From Magnetococcales bacterium (lineage in GTDB: Bacteria; Pseudomonadota; Magnetococcia; Magnetococcales; Magnetaquicoccaceae): a DNA stretch of 18,617 bases. Shown here piece after piece: positions 1 to 7,230 of this stretch (its first letter is position 1; every line of letters starts with the position of its first letter). The stretch covers positions 1 to 18,617 of the forward strand of contig JADGCE010000043.1 of the NCBI GenBank assembly GCA_015229095.1. Reading direction: 5' to 3'. The notes under the pieces were generated by a model. The model ran no database searches, was not told the origin of the DNA, and saw only the letters and a program-made list of their open reading frames with translations. The translations under genes were made by a program, and so were the position numbers.

Positions 1-80
1 GCCAGAGTTTGGAAGCACAAAGGGCCGTGAAGGATAGGAGGAAACGCCATCCGCAACCTTCCCGTCATAGCAATCTCTAA
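1..80 (+). other. possible 3' end of an upstream gene (partial, uncertain)
   Basis: In frame 3 the sequence is open from the left edge to a TAA at 78-80 and would encode a short basic C-terminal tail rich in Arg, Lys and His. The other two frames also stay open from the edge and stop at 30 and 37, so the frame cannot be decided. If real, the gene ends 21 nt before the E1 gene and could be in one operon with it. No terminator or clear promoter is visible between 81 and 101. Confidence 0.2.
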
Positions 81-101
81 TCCCCACACAAAAAACAGGA
101 T

Positions 102-2168
102 ATGATTACATCATCAGAGCTTCTCCCACTCTACCGCACCATGGTGCTGATTCGCCTGGTCGAAGATGGCATCGCCAAACGGTACCGCGAAGATGGCCAG
201 TTGATGCGCTGTCCGGTTCATCTCTGCACAGGTCAGGAAGCGACTGCGGCCGGTGTCTGTGCCCATTTGAGCCCCACAGATGGATTGTTTGGCACCCACC
301 GCGCCCATGGACATTTTCTGGCCAAGGGCGGCGAACCCCTCGCCATGATCGCTGAACTGTACGGCAAAAGCTCCGGATGCTGTCAAGGGCGGGGAGGATC
401 CATGCACCTGGTGAGCCATGAGGCCGGCTTTCTGGGCGCCACCCCGATTGTCGGGGATACCGTACCCCTGGCGGTGGGGGCCGCATGGGCGGGACAACGC
501 AAAGGGGATGGCAGTATCGCCGCCGTCTTCTTTGGCGATGGCTGCTTTGAAGAGGGGGTGCTCCATGAATCCATGAACTTTGCTGCCCTCAAGAAAATTC
601 CGGTCATCTTTATCTGTGAAAACAATAATTACTCGGTCTACACACCGTTGAAAGAGCGTCAGCCCGACCGGCCGATCCGGGGCATTGCGGAGGCCCATGG
701 CCTGGCCGTCTACCAGGCGGATGGCAACGATGTGGAGGCCGTCTGGGAGGTCATGCGGCAGGCCACCCATCGGGTCAGGGCGGGGGAGGGTCCGGCCTTT
801 CTGGAATTGTTCACATTTCGCCTGCTGGAACATTGCGGTCCAGACGATGACGATGGCCTGGGCTACCGCGCAGCCGGGGAGTTGAACGACTGGAAAAAAC
901 GCTGCCCCCTGCAGAGAACGGCCGCGCGCTTGCGGGGACTGGGTGTCCCCCAGGCGACCATCGATGAGGTGCATGCCGAACTGGAGCAGGATGTCGCCGC
1001 CGCTTTCGCCCAGGCCAAGGCCGACAGCTTGCCGGAAAATACGGCGGGTGCGGGTCTGTTTGCGGCTGCCCCTGTCTGGCCGGCCACCCCCCCGACCACC
1101 GGCAAAACCCGTCATATCACCTACTCCCAGGCCATACGAGAGGGAATCGCGCAGGCCATGACCCAAAACCCGGACCTCTTCATCATCGGCGAGGGGGTGC
1201 CGGATCCCAAGGCCATTTTTGGCACGACCCAGGGGCTGCAGGAGGAGTTTGGCCCCCAGCGGGTGTTGGACATGCCCTTGGCTGAAAATGGCCTCACCGG
1301 TGTCTGCATTGGAGCCGCCCTGTGCGGGGCGCGCTCCATCATGGTCCATCAGCGGATCGATTTTCTCTACCTGGCCCTGGATCAACTGGCCAACGTGGCC
1401 GCCAAATGGCACTATCTCTTTCACCGCCCCGTGCCCCTGGTCGTGCGCACCTTCATCGGCCGGGGTTGGGGACAAGGACCGCAGCATGCCCAGAGCTTGC
1501 AGGCCCTGTTTGGACACATCCCCGGCCTCAAGGTGGTAATGCCGGTGACCGCCCAGGATGCCAAGGGGATGATGTTGGCCGCCGTGGATGATCCCAATCC
1601 AGTCATCTTCGTGGAACATCGCTGGTTGCACACCGTCACCGGCAACGTGCCGGAAGAGCCCTACCGGATCTCCCTGGCCCATGCGCGACTGGTACGATCC
1701 GGCAAGCATGTCACCGTCGCGGCCTTCTCCCACATGGTGGTGGAGGCCCTGCGGGCCGCCGAAACGTTGGAAAAATATGGCGTCGAGGTGGAAGTGATCG
1801 ATATGCGGGTCGTGCAACCCCTGGACATGAAACCGGTTCTGAAATCGGTACGCAAGACGGGGCGGTTGCTGGTCGCAGACACCGGCTGGACAACCTGCGG
1901 CATGGGCGCCGAAATCGTTGCCCAGGTTGTGGAAAAAGCCTATTCCAAGCTGAAAAGGGCACCCGTGCGCATCGGCCTGCCCGATTATCCAACCCCCACC
2001 GCCCCCTCCCTGGTGCATGATTATTATCCGGATGCCGAAACCGTTGCCCAGCAGGTGATCTCCTTGTTGAAACGGGGGGCCGGGCTGCCGGTGGAAGAGA
2101 TCCTGAGTCAGTTGCGTTGGCAAGGCAATCGGGATGTGCCCAATGCCCGTTTTACCGGGCCCTTTTAA
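102..2168 (+). CDS. fused E1 alpha-beta thiamine-diphosphate-dependent 2-oxoacid (pyruvate/acetoin-type) dehydrogenase
   Basis: A 688-residue chain joins the two subunits of a 2-oxoacid dehydrogenase E1. Residues 1 to about 320 are the alpha part. They start with the usual LLPLYRTM/LIR helix and carry HRAHGH near 67 and the ThDP/Mg motif GDGCFEEG (145-152) ending in ENNNY (173-177). Residues about 320-336 are an Ala/Pro linker. Residues about 337-688 are the beta part, with the conserved Glu in PLAENG (E395). The family oxidatively decarboxylates pyruvate, acetoin or branched 2-oxoacids and passes the acyl group to a lipoyl E2. No E2, E3 or lipoyl domain lies in the window, so the acceptor and substrate are unknown. 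The start fits the family N-terminus, although the AGGA at 97-100 sits unusually close to the ATG. The radical SAM gene follows after 14 nt, so co-transcription is likely. Confidence 0.9.
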   Translation: MITSSELLPLYRTMVLIRLVEDGIAKRYREDGQLMRCPVHLCTGQEATAAGVCAHLSPTDGLFGTHRAHGHFLAKGGEPLAMIAELYGKSSGCCQGRGGSMHLVSHEAGFLGATPIVGDTVPLAVGAAWAGQRKGDGSIAAVFFGDGCFEEGVLHESMNFAALKKIPVIFICENNNYSVYTPLKERQPDRPIRGIAEAHGLAVYQADGNDVEAVWEVMRQATHRVRAGEGPAFLELFTFRLLEHCGPDDDDGLGYRAAGELNDWKKRCPLQRTAARLRGLGVPQATIDEVHAELEQDVAAAFAQAKADSLPENTAGAGLFAAAPVWPATPPTTGKTRHITYSQAIREGIAQAMTQNPDLFIIGEGVPDPKAIFGTTQGLQEEFGPQRVLDMPLAENGLTGVCIGAALCGARSIMVHQRIDFLYLALDQLANVAAKWHYLFHRPVPLVVRTFIGRGWGQGPQHAQSLQALFGHIPGLKVVMPVTAQDAKGMMLAAVDDPNPVIFVEHRWLHTVTGNVPEEPYRISLAHARLVRSGKHVTVAAFSHMVVEALRAAETLEKYGVEVEVIDMRVVQPLDMKPVLKSVRKTGRLLVADTGWTTCGMGAEIVAQVVEKAYSKLKRAPVRIGLPDYPTPTAPSLVHDYYPDAETVAQQVISLLKRGAGLPVEEILSQLRWQGNRDVPNARFTGPF

Positions 2169-2182
2169 AAGGAGTCAGCCCC

Positions 2183-3511
2183 ATGAAAAAAGATCAAGAG
2201 CCCACGGCTTCCCAGACCGCCCAGAAAAACCAGGGGGGAGCGGCGGTGATGCAGCGTCCTGGCCACAAGCTGCGCTCCGGAGCACCTGTTGTGGAGCGTG
2301 CGGCCTTGCAGGCCTCCCCGCCGATGGATGAGACGCCAGACTTTTCCCAACTGGAGCCGGGCGCGACCGGAGGGGGCAGCAGCGTCCCCAATCAATTTTC
2401 CGGTCCCTCCTTCCGCAACCCGCGAGAACGCTTCCGGTTTGACGGTCACAAAATGGTCTATCATCTGGACCGTGTGCTCGCCTGGCAACGGGGCGAACGC
2501 TTCGCCCCCGTCCATATCGACATGGGCTTGACCAAGTTTTGCAACACCGCCTGCGTATACTGCTATGCCGTGGTGCAGAACATGTCCCGTGGCACCATGA
2601 TCGAAGGAGACGCCTTGTTGCGTTTTATCGAGGATGCAGGACGGGTCGGTGTGCGTTCCATTGGTTTTATCGGCGATGGAGAGCCAACCCTCAATCCAGC
2701 CGTTTATGATGCGGCGGTGTTGGCCCGCAAGGTGGGCGTCGATACCTCCATGGCCACCAACGGCCTGCTCCTGGATATGAACCGCGCCCATGATATACTG
2801 CGGGATATGAGCTGGATTCGCTTCAATCTGTCGGCGGGCAGCAAGGAGGGGTTTCAGCGCATCCACCAATCGAAAGGGGAAAACTATCTTGCGTTGCTGG
2901 AAACCATCCGTTCCCTGGTGGCCATCAAAAAACAGTATCACTATCCCTGCACCCTGGGCCTGCAAATGGTTCTGATACCAGAAAATTTTGATCAAATCCT
3001 GCTGTTGGCAGAGGCGGGAGCCGATGTGGGGGTGGATTATCTGGTGATCAAACATTGCTCCGATTCGGAATATGGGGAGTTGGGCATCGACTACAGCCTC
3101 TACGCCAAGGCCGAAGCGGACCTCAAAAGAGCCGAAGCCCTCTCCACCGCAGAGTATGTGGTCCAGGCCAAATGGAACAAGATCAACGCCGCCGGCGATA
3201 CGCCGATCTATCGTGACGGGGTGCGCAAATATGATATCTGCTATGGCACGCCCTTTCTCTCACAGATTTCCGGCAATGGGGATGTCTATCCCTGCGGGCC
3301 GTTTTATGGCAAAAAGCGCTTTTTGATGGGCAACATCCAGAAAGAGTCCTACTATGACATCGTCATGGGAGACCGTTATTGGGCCGTGCATGAGGACATT
3401 CGCACGTGGGTGGATGTACACAAAGATTGCGCCATCGGCTGCCGGCAGGATTATCTCAACAAATTTTTGTGGGATCTGAAATCACCGCCGGAGCATGTCA
3501 ACTTTATCTAA
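2183..3511 (+). CDS. radical SAM protein with SPASM-like C-terminal cysteines
   Basis: This 442-residue radical SAM enzyme carries the CxxxCxxC cluster motif at C120, C124 and C127 (KFCNTACVYC). GDGEPTL at 164-170 stands where the family has its SAM-binding GGEP-type motif. C-terminal cysteines at 353, 371, 416 and 420, with a DVYPCGPF segment, resemble a SPASM-type auxiliary cluster domain. About 75 N-terminal residues are low-complexity and probably disordered. The ATG at 2183 is chosen over an in-frame ATG at 2117 because it has a good AGGAG (2170-2174) 8 nt upstream, follows the E1 stop, and avoids a long overlap with E1. SPASM enzymes modify peptides, proteins or small molecules. Neither the substrate nor the subfamily can be named. 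The neighbours suggest a role in making a modified sugar or cofactor, which is inference. Confidence 0.88.
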   Translation: MKKDQEPTASQTAQKNQGGAAVMQRPGHKLRSGAPVVERAALQASPPMDETPDFSQLEPGATGGGSSVPNQFSGPSFRNPRERFRFDGHKMVYHLDRVLAWQRGERFAPVHIDMGLTKFCNTACVYCYAVVQNMSRGTMIEGDALLRFIEDAGRVGVRSIGFIGDGEPTLNPAVYDAAVLARKVGVDTSMATNGLLLDMNRAHDILRDMSWIRFNLSAGSKEGFQRIHQSKGENYLALLETIRSLVAIKKQYHYPCTLGLQMVLIPENFDQILLLAEAGADVGVDYLVIKHCSDSEYGELGIDYSLYAKAEADLKRAEALSTAEYVVQAKWNKINAAGDTPIYRDGVRKYDICYGTPFLSQISGNGDVYPCGPFYGKKRFLMGNIQKESYYDIVMGDRYWAVHEDIRTWVDVHKDCAIGCRQDYLNKFLWDLKSPPEHVNFI

Positions 3512-3517
3512 ACCCCA

Positions 3518-3542
3518 CCAGGAGGGGATAATCCCCTCCTGG
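3518..3542. terminator. perfect inverted repeat between convergent genes, likely bidirectional terminator
   Basis: Arms CCAGGAGGGG (3518-3527) and CCCCTCCTGG (3533-3542) pair perfectly over 10 bp around the loop ATAAT, 7 nt after the radical SAM stop and 45 nt past the stop of the converging glycosyltransferase gene. A T-run follows only loosely on the plus strand (TTTT near 3555). The position fits a two-way terminator, but the tail is weak. Confidence 0.6.
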
Positions 3543-3587
3543 ACCTCCCTGATGGTTTTATATCTCCAACAATATTCGGAATATCAA

Positions 3588-5612
3588 TCAGGACGCAGAT
3601 GCTGCCGACAGGTGTGACGCCACCCGTTCCAGGATGCGTTGGGCAAATTCCGTATAACTTCTGCCTTGATGAATGGGGCGGGAAGAGCCGGTCGGCACCT
3701 GAGTCAAACAGGCCCGCAAGGTCTCCCTGGTACGATACCACAGGCACTGCTCGTCCCAATGCGGTGGCTCTGCCCGATAGCGGCAGTCATAGACGACCGG
3801 TATGGCGCCACAAGCCGACACCTCCACCAACCGCTGACTTTGCAGATCATAGGGATGGGGCACAAAAACATGGGTGGCCTCATTGTAGAGGGCCGCAACC
3901 GCCGGTCCATGGGGCAACACCCCCTTGTAAAAAGGGCGCACCTTCTCGTTGGTGTGCCAGCGGTGTCCATAGACCTCCACATCGATCTCATCGGCCAACT
4001 CGCACAACCAACGGGCTGAGCCGTTGCGCAATGTATAGCCCCACATAAAAGTGAGCAGATCGCTCTTGCTGTAGGCATAGCGCTCCGTCCACTGCGCCAA
4101 CACCGCATCGGTCATGGGCTCCCCGACCTCAAACATCTCGGCCATCTGCGCCAGTATCGGCGCGGCTTTGGGAAATTGTGCCAGGACAAAATCGTGTGCG
4201 GAAGCGACCAGGACAATTTTCCGTTTCCGGGGCTGACCCGTATTGCGAAACAGGTTGCTGTTGTAACAAAAGCCCTGCCGCTCCACCCCCGTGGCACCGC
4301 ACTGTTTCAGTGCGTGGTCCAGTCCGCCATGCAGGGAATAGATCAAATCCCGTGGCCGCCATGGCAGGGGCTGGCCTCGCATCACCAGAGGCATGGGATC
4401 GGTATACCAGAGCACCCGCAGCACCTGGGGATGGGCACGCAGTTTAAAATAGTTGTTGATATCCAGCACGACATGGGGGTTGAATTCCGCCTGAGCCTGC
4501 AGATAGTGATTGAAATAGTAGGTCTCTTTGTTGTTCCCCTCAATGCAATGGCCGACCTCGCAACCCAACTGCCGAAACCCTTCTGCCAAATCCCTGGCAT
4601 TGAACATCATGACATCCGTGGTTCGTGAAGCCGGAATGAAGACCCGCAATGGTTGGCCGGGCACATATTCGGGCCGGGTCTCTTGACAACGCTGCTCCCA
4701 GTGGCGCACCAACTCGGCCCTGGCCCGCCGCGCGTTATACAACATGGCTGCCAGACGCCCCGCCAGGGCACGCTCGTCGGGATCGGCGGGATCAAAGTCC
4801 ACCGCCGTGGGCTGTGACCAGCGGGTGGCACAAAACAGGGCCTCGAACGCCTGTTGTTCCTGTGGCACAGGGATCAGGTTGTCGGGATCCTCCGCCGCCG
4901 GGCTCTCCCTATGAAAACAGAGCTGCCGGCCAGAGGTCTGGATGGTCTCCGGGACCAGGTTGTTTTGCAGGGCGACGGTCAGGGCCCGCCGCCGGTCCAG
5001 AAACAGCGTATGCTGCGGAGGCTGCGTGCTCCTATCCGGATGGATACCGGCATAATGCTGGGCCAGGGTGCGATGATAACTGGCCATGGGCAGGATCTCC
5101 ATACTGCGCAAGGCAGAGGAGAAGAGGTCATGAACCTCAGCCTGTTCGGGAAAGGAACGCACCCCCTGTTGCAGCAGCAGAGCGGCCTCGTCCAGGCGTT
5201 TTTGCTGCAGCAGGGCGCGACTGCACTGACACAGGGCTTGAACATGGGTCGGCTGCATGCGCAGCACCACCTGGAACCGTTCCACGGCCTGCGCCCAATT
5301 TTCCTGTCCCATGCAGACCAGACCGGAATTATAATGCAGGACAGGAATATCCGGTCTCTCCTTGATGGCACGATCCAGGCAGTCCAGAGCGGCGGCAAAC
5401 TCGTTGCGCGCCAGATGGATCAGACTGGCACCATGCAAAGCCTCCACATGGCCGGGATGGCTGGCAAGAATCTCCTCATACAACGGCAGCGCCCTGGACA
5501 GATCGTTCCGCTGATGATGGCAGAGTTTGGCCTCTGCCAGCTTCTGCGCCAACAATTCCGCAGATAACGTGGCAACCGAAGGCGCCCCTTTTTTCTTTCG
5601 CTGTACACGCAT
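3588..5612 (-). CDS. TPR-repeat protein with CgeB-like glycosyltransferase domain (copy 2)
   Basis: A 674-residue protein. Residues about 20-160 are TPR-like helical repeats, for example a segment around 40-87 with YEEILASHPGH and alternating small and large helix positions. From about 322 to 665 lies a glycosyltransferase-type domain resembling the CgeB/family-1-like group. Its C-terminal signature HPYDLQSQRLVEVSACGAIP (586-605) is the usual nucleotide-sugar-binding region (E597, then a CGAIPVVYD turn). Another block is FYKGVLPHGP (561-570). The ATG at 5612 has GGGGAGAG a few bases upstream. The gene lies 48 nt after the kinase-cytidylyltransferase gene and is the last of a three-gene minus-strand operon. 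It is clearly paralogous to the first gene of that operon. The TPR part may bind a protein acceptor, as in other TPR-linked transferases. Donor and acceptor are not identifiable. Confidence 0.8.
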   Translation of the reverse strand: MRVQRKKKGAPSVATLSAELLAQKLAEAKLCHHQRNDLSRALPLYEEILASHPGHVEALHGASLIHLARNEFAAALDCLDRAIKERPDIPVLHYNSGLVCMGQENWAQAVERFQVVLRMQPTHVQALCQCSRALLQQKRLDEAALLLQQGVRSFPEQAEVHDLFSSALRSMEILPMASYHRTLAQHYAGIHPDRSTQPPQHTLFLDRRRALTVALQNNLVPETIQTSGRQLCFHRESPAAEDPDNLIPVPQEQQAFEALFCATRWSQPTAVDFDPADPDERALAGRLAAMLYNARRARAELVRHWEQRCQETRPEYVPGQPLRVFIPASRTTDVMMFNARDLAEGFRQLGCEVGHCIEGNNKETYYFNHYLQAQAEFNPHVVLDINNYFKLRAHPQVLRVLWYTDPMPLVMRGQPLPWRPRDLIYSLHGGLDHALKQCGATGVERQGFCYNSNLFRNTGQPRKRKIVLVASAHDFVLAQFPKAAPILAQMAEMFEVGEPMTDAVLAQWTERYAYSKSDLLTFMWGYTLRNGSARWLCELADEIDVEVYGHRWHTNEKVRPFYKGVLPHGPAVAALYNEATHVFVPHPYDLQSQRLVEVSACGAIPVVYDCRYRAEPPHWDEQCLWYRTRETLRACLTQVPTGSSRPIHQGRSYTEFAQRILERVASHLSAASAS

Positions 5613-5660
5613 GCGTTCTCTCCCCTATCACTCTCTTTGGCTCTTGGCCCGCACGGCACG

Positions 5661-7190
5661 TTACTTGAGCAACGTGGTGATATATTTGAACAGGGGAAGC
5701 GGCGTGATGGGATCCCGGTTGCAGACAATCTGCACATCCAGGGCGGCGGCGACGCTGCCCAGAAAAAGGGCCAACTCCGAGGAAAAACCACCACTCAATG
5801 CCAGACTGGCAAAGGCCAGAAAGCTGTCGCCGGCCCCGACCCGATCCACCACACGGGTGGAGAGGGCAGGCACATGGAGAGAGAGATCCGCCACATTGTC
5901 CAACATCAAGGCACCTCCCGACCCCTGGGTGACGGCAAACTGCTTGGCCTGCATGGCAACGCCGATTTTTTTGGCCAGGTTCTCCACGGCATCAAACCGG
6001 TTGTGGGCAGCCAGGCGCAGCTCCGGCTCATTGATGGCGGCAAAATCGGCCCGTGGATAGCGGGTGATCACGTGATAGCCCCGGTTGCCGCCGTTGATCT
6101 GGGTGTTGACCGCCAGAAAACGGGCATGCTCGCAGAGGGCTTGGATGATTGCGGCAGAGATCAAACCATTGCCATAATCCGGCACGACCACCAGGTCATA
6201 CTCCGCCCCATGGGCCGCCAGCCAGCGACAGAGATCCGCCTCCACGGGTGCCGACAGAGACTCCTCCTCGTAGAAATAGAGCTCAAAGAGCTTGTTCATG
6301 TTTTCGTCGATGAAACGCCTTTTGACCAGGGTGGGGGCCTGATCATAATAGTAGAACACCGGCGTGATATTGGGAGCCAGCTTGGAACGGATGAAGGGCT
6401 CATGCTGATCATTGCGCCCCAGACCGGTCAGCAGGGTGACCTGATCCACAAAGCCGGCCAAATGGTTGGCGACCGCCAGGGAGCCTCCGGCAAATTGTTC
6501 GGTGGTGCCATATTTGGCGGCGATCACATTGACCCCCTTGCCGACGACCCCCATGGGGGTCACATAGCAATATTCGTCGACAATGGCCTCCCCCACCACC
6601 AGCACCCGCTGGGAGCGCAGCGACTGGACCCGGTTGATGATCTCCTCGGCTTTATGTTCTGCCTTGAAGCGGCGCAGATATTCCTTGGTTGCGGGGGAGA
6701 AAATTTCAAAGTGGTCGTTGATGATACCGGAAGAGCTGAACATGATCTCCTCGGTATAACAGAGTCGCCCGCCATGGCTTTCGACGGCATGCTGCTCGGT
6801 GGAAATGTTGCCGCTGATGTCCTGTTCCACATTTTTATAGTCCTGGCCCTTGATATAGACGTTGGGCTGAATCAGGTGCAGGACAGGGACGGCGGTAGGG
6901 CCATGGTTGATGGCGACATGATGCACACAGGCCAGGGCGGCCAAACTTTCGGCCCGCAAGGTGTCGGGAAAAATGGGACGCCCCGGTCCTTTGTTCACAA
7001 AGGCGTCGGCCGTGATCGTCACCATCAACACATCCCCGAATTGCAGGGCTTTTTGCAGATGGCGCACATGCCCCGGATGCAACAGGTCAAACACGCCGTG
7101 GCAGAGCACCACCTGCTTGCCCTGCTGGCGATAAAGACGCGCCTTTTCCCCCATCTCTTGCAGAGGCATAATTTTCTCTTTATATAACAT
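5661..7190 (-). CDS. bifunctional nucleotidylyltransferase (N-terminal) - PfkB sugar kinase (C-terminal), HldE-like with swapped domain order
   Basis: A 509-residue protein in two parts. Residues about 25-120 form an RfaE/HldE-type nucleotidylyltransferase with GVFDLLHPGH (32-41), KGPGRP (67-72) and the IKGQDY closing motif (113-118). Residues about 193-509 form a PfkB/ribokinase-type kinase with AGGSLAVAN (234-242) and the catalytic GAGDS (452-456, D455 as base). In HldE, which phosphorylates heptose 7-phosphate and then makes the ADP-heptose, the kinase comes first; here the order is reversed. The protein probably phosphorylates a sugar and links it to a nucleotide to supply the adjacent glycosyltransferases, but which sugar and which nucleotide are unknown. 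The start is uncertain: the ATG at 7190 has a weak site, and an in-frame ATG at 7169 has AAGAG 6 nt upstream and would drop seven residues. The gene starts 40 nt after the upstream stop. Confidence 0.87.
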   Translation of the reverse strand: MLYKEKIMPLQEMGEKARLYRQQGKQVVLCHGVFDLLHPGHVRHLQKALQFGDVLMVTITADAFVNKGPGRPIFPDTLRAESLAALACVHHVAINHGPTAVPVLHLIQPNVYIKGQDYKNVEQDISGNISTEQHAVESHGGRLCYTEEIMFSSSGIINDHFEIFSPATKEYLRRFKAEHKAEEIINRVQSLRSQRVLVVGEAIVDEYCYVTPMGVVGKGVNVIAAKYGTTEQFAGGSLAVANHLAGFVDQVTLLTGLGRNDQHEPFIRSKLAPNITPVFYYYDQAPTLVKRRFIDENMNKLFELYFYEEESLSAPVEADLCRWLAAHGAEYDLVVVPDYGNGLISAAIIQALCEHARFLAVNTQINGGNRGYHVITRYPRADFAAINEPELRLAAHNRFDAVENLAKKIGVAMQAKQFAVTQGSGGALMLDNVADLSLHVPALSTRVVDRVGAGDSFLAFASLALSGGFSSELALFLGSVAAALDVQIVCNRDPITPLPLFKYITTLLK

Positions 7191-7230
7191 CGACGTAATC
7201 CATTTCTATAGTGTTTTTACAGGATACATA

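Noticed and set aside
114..2123. Long minus-strand open frame of 669 codons opposite the E1 gene
   Set aside because: The plus-strand product has clear E1 motifs throughout. The antisense translation is His/Gly-rich with no recognisable domain and is a by-product of GC-rich codon use.
5637..7187. Plus-strand open frame of 516 codons opposite the nucleotidylyltransferase-kinase
   Set aside because: The minus strand carries the full HPGH and GAGDS motifs. The plus frame has only antisense-type composition.
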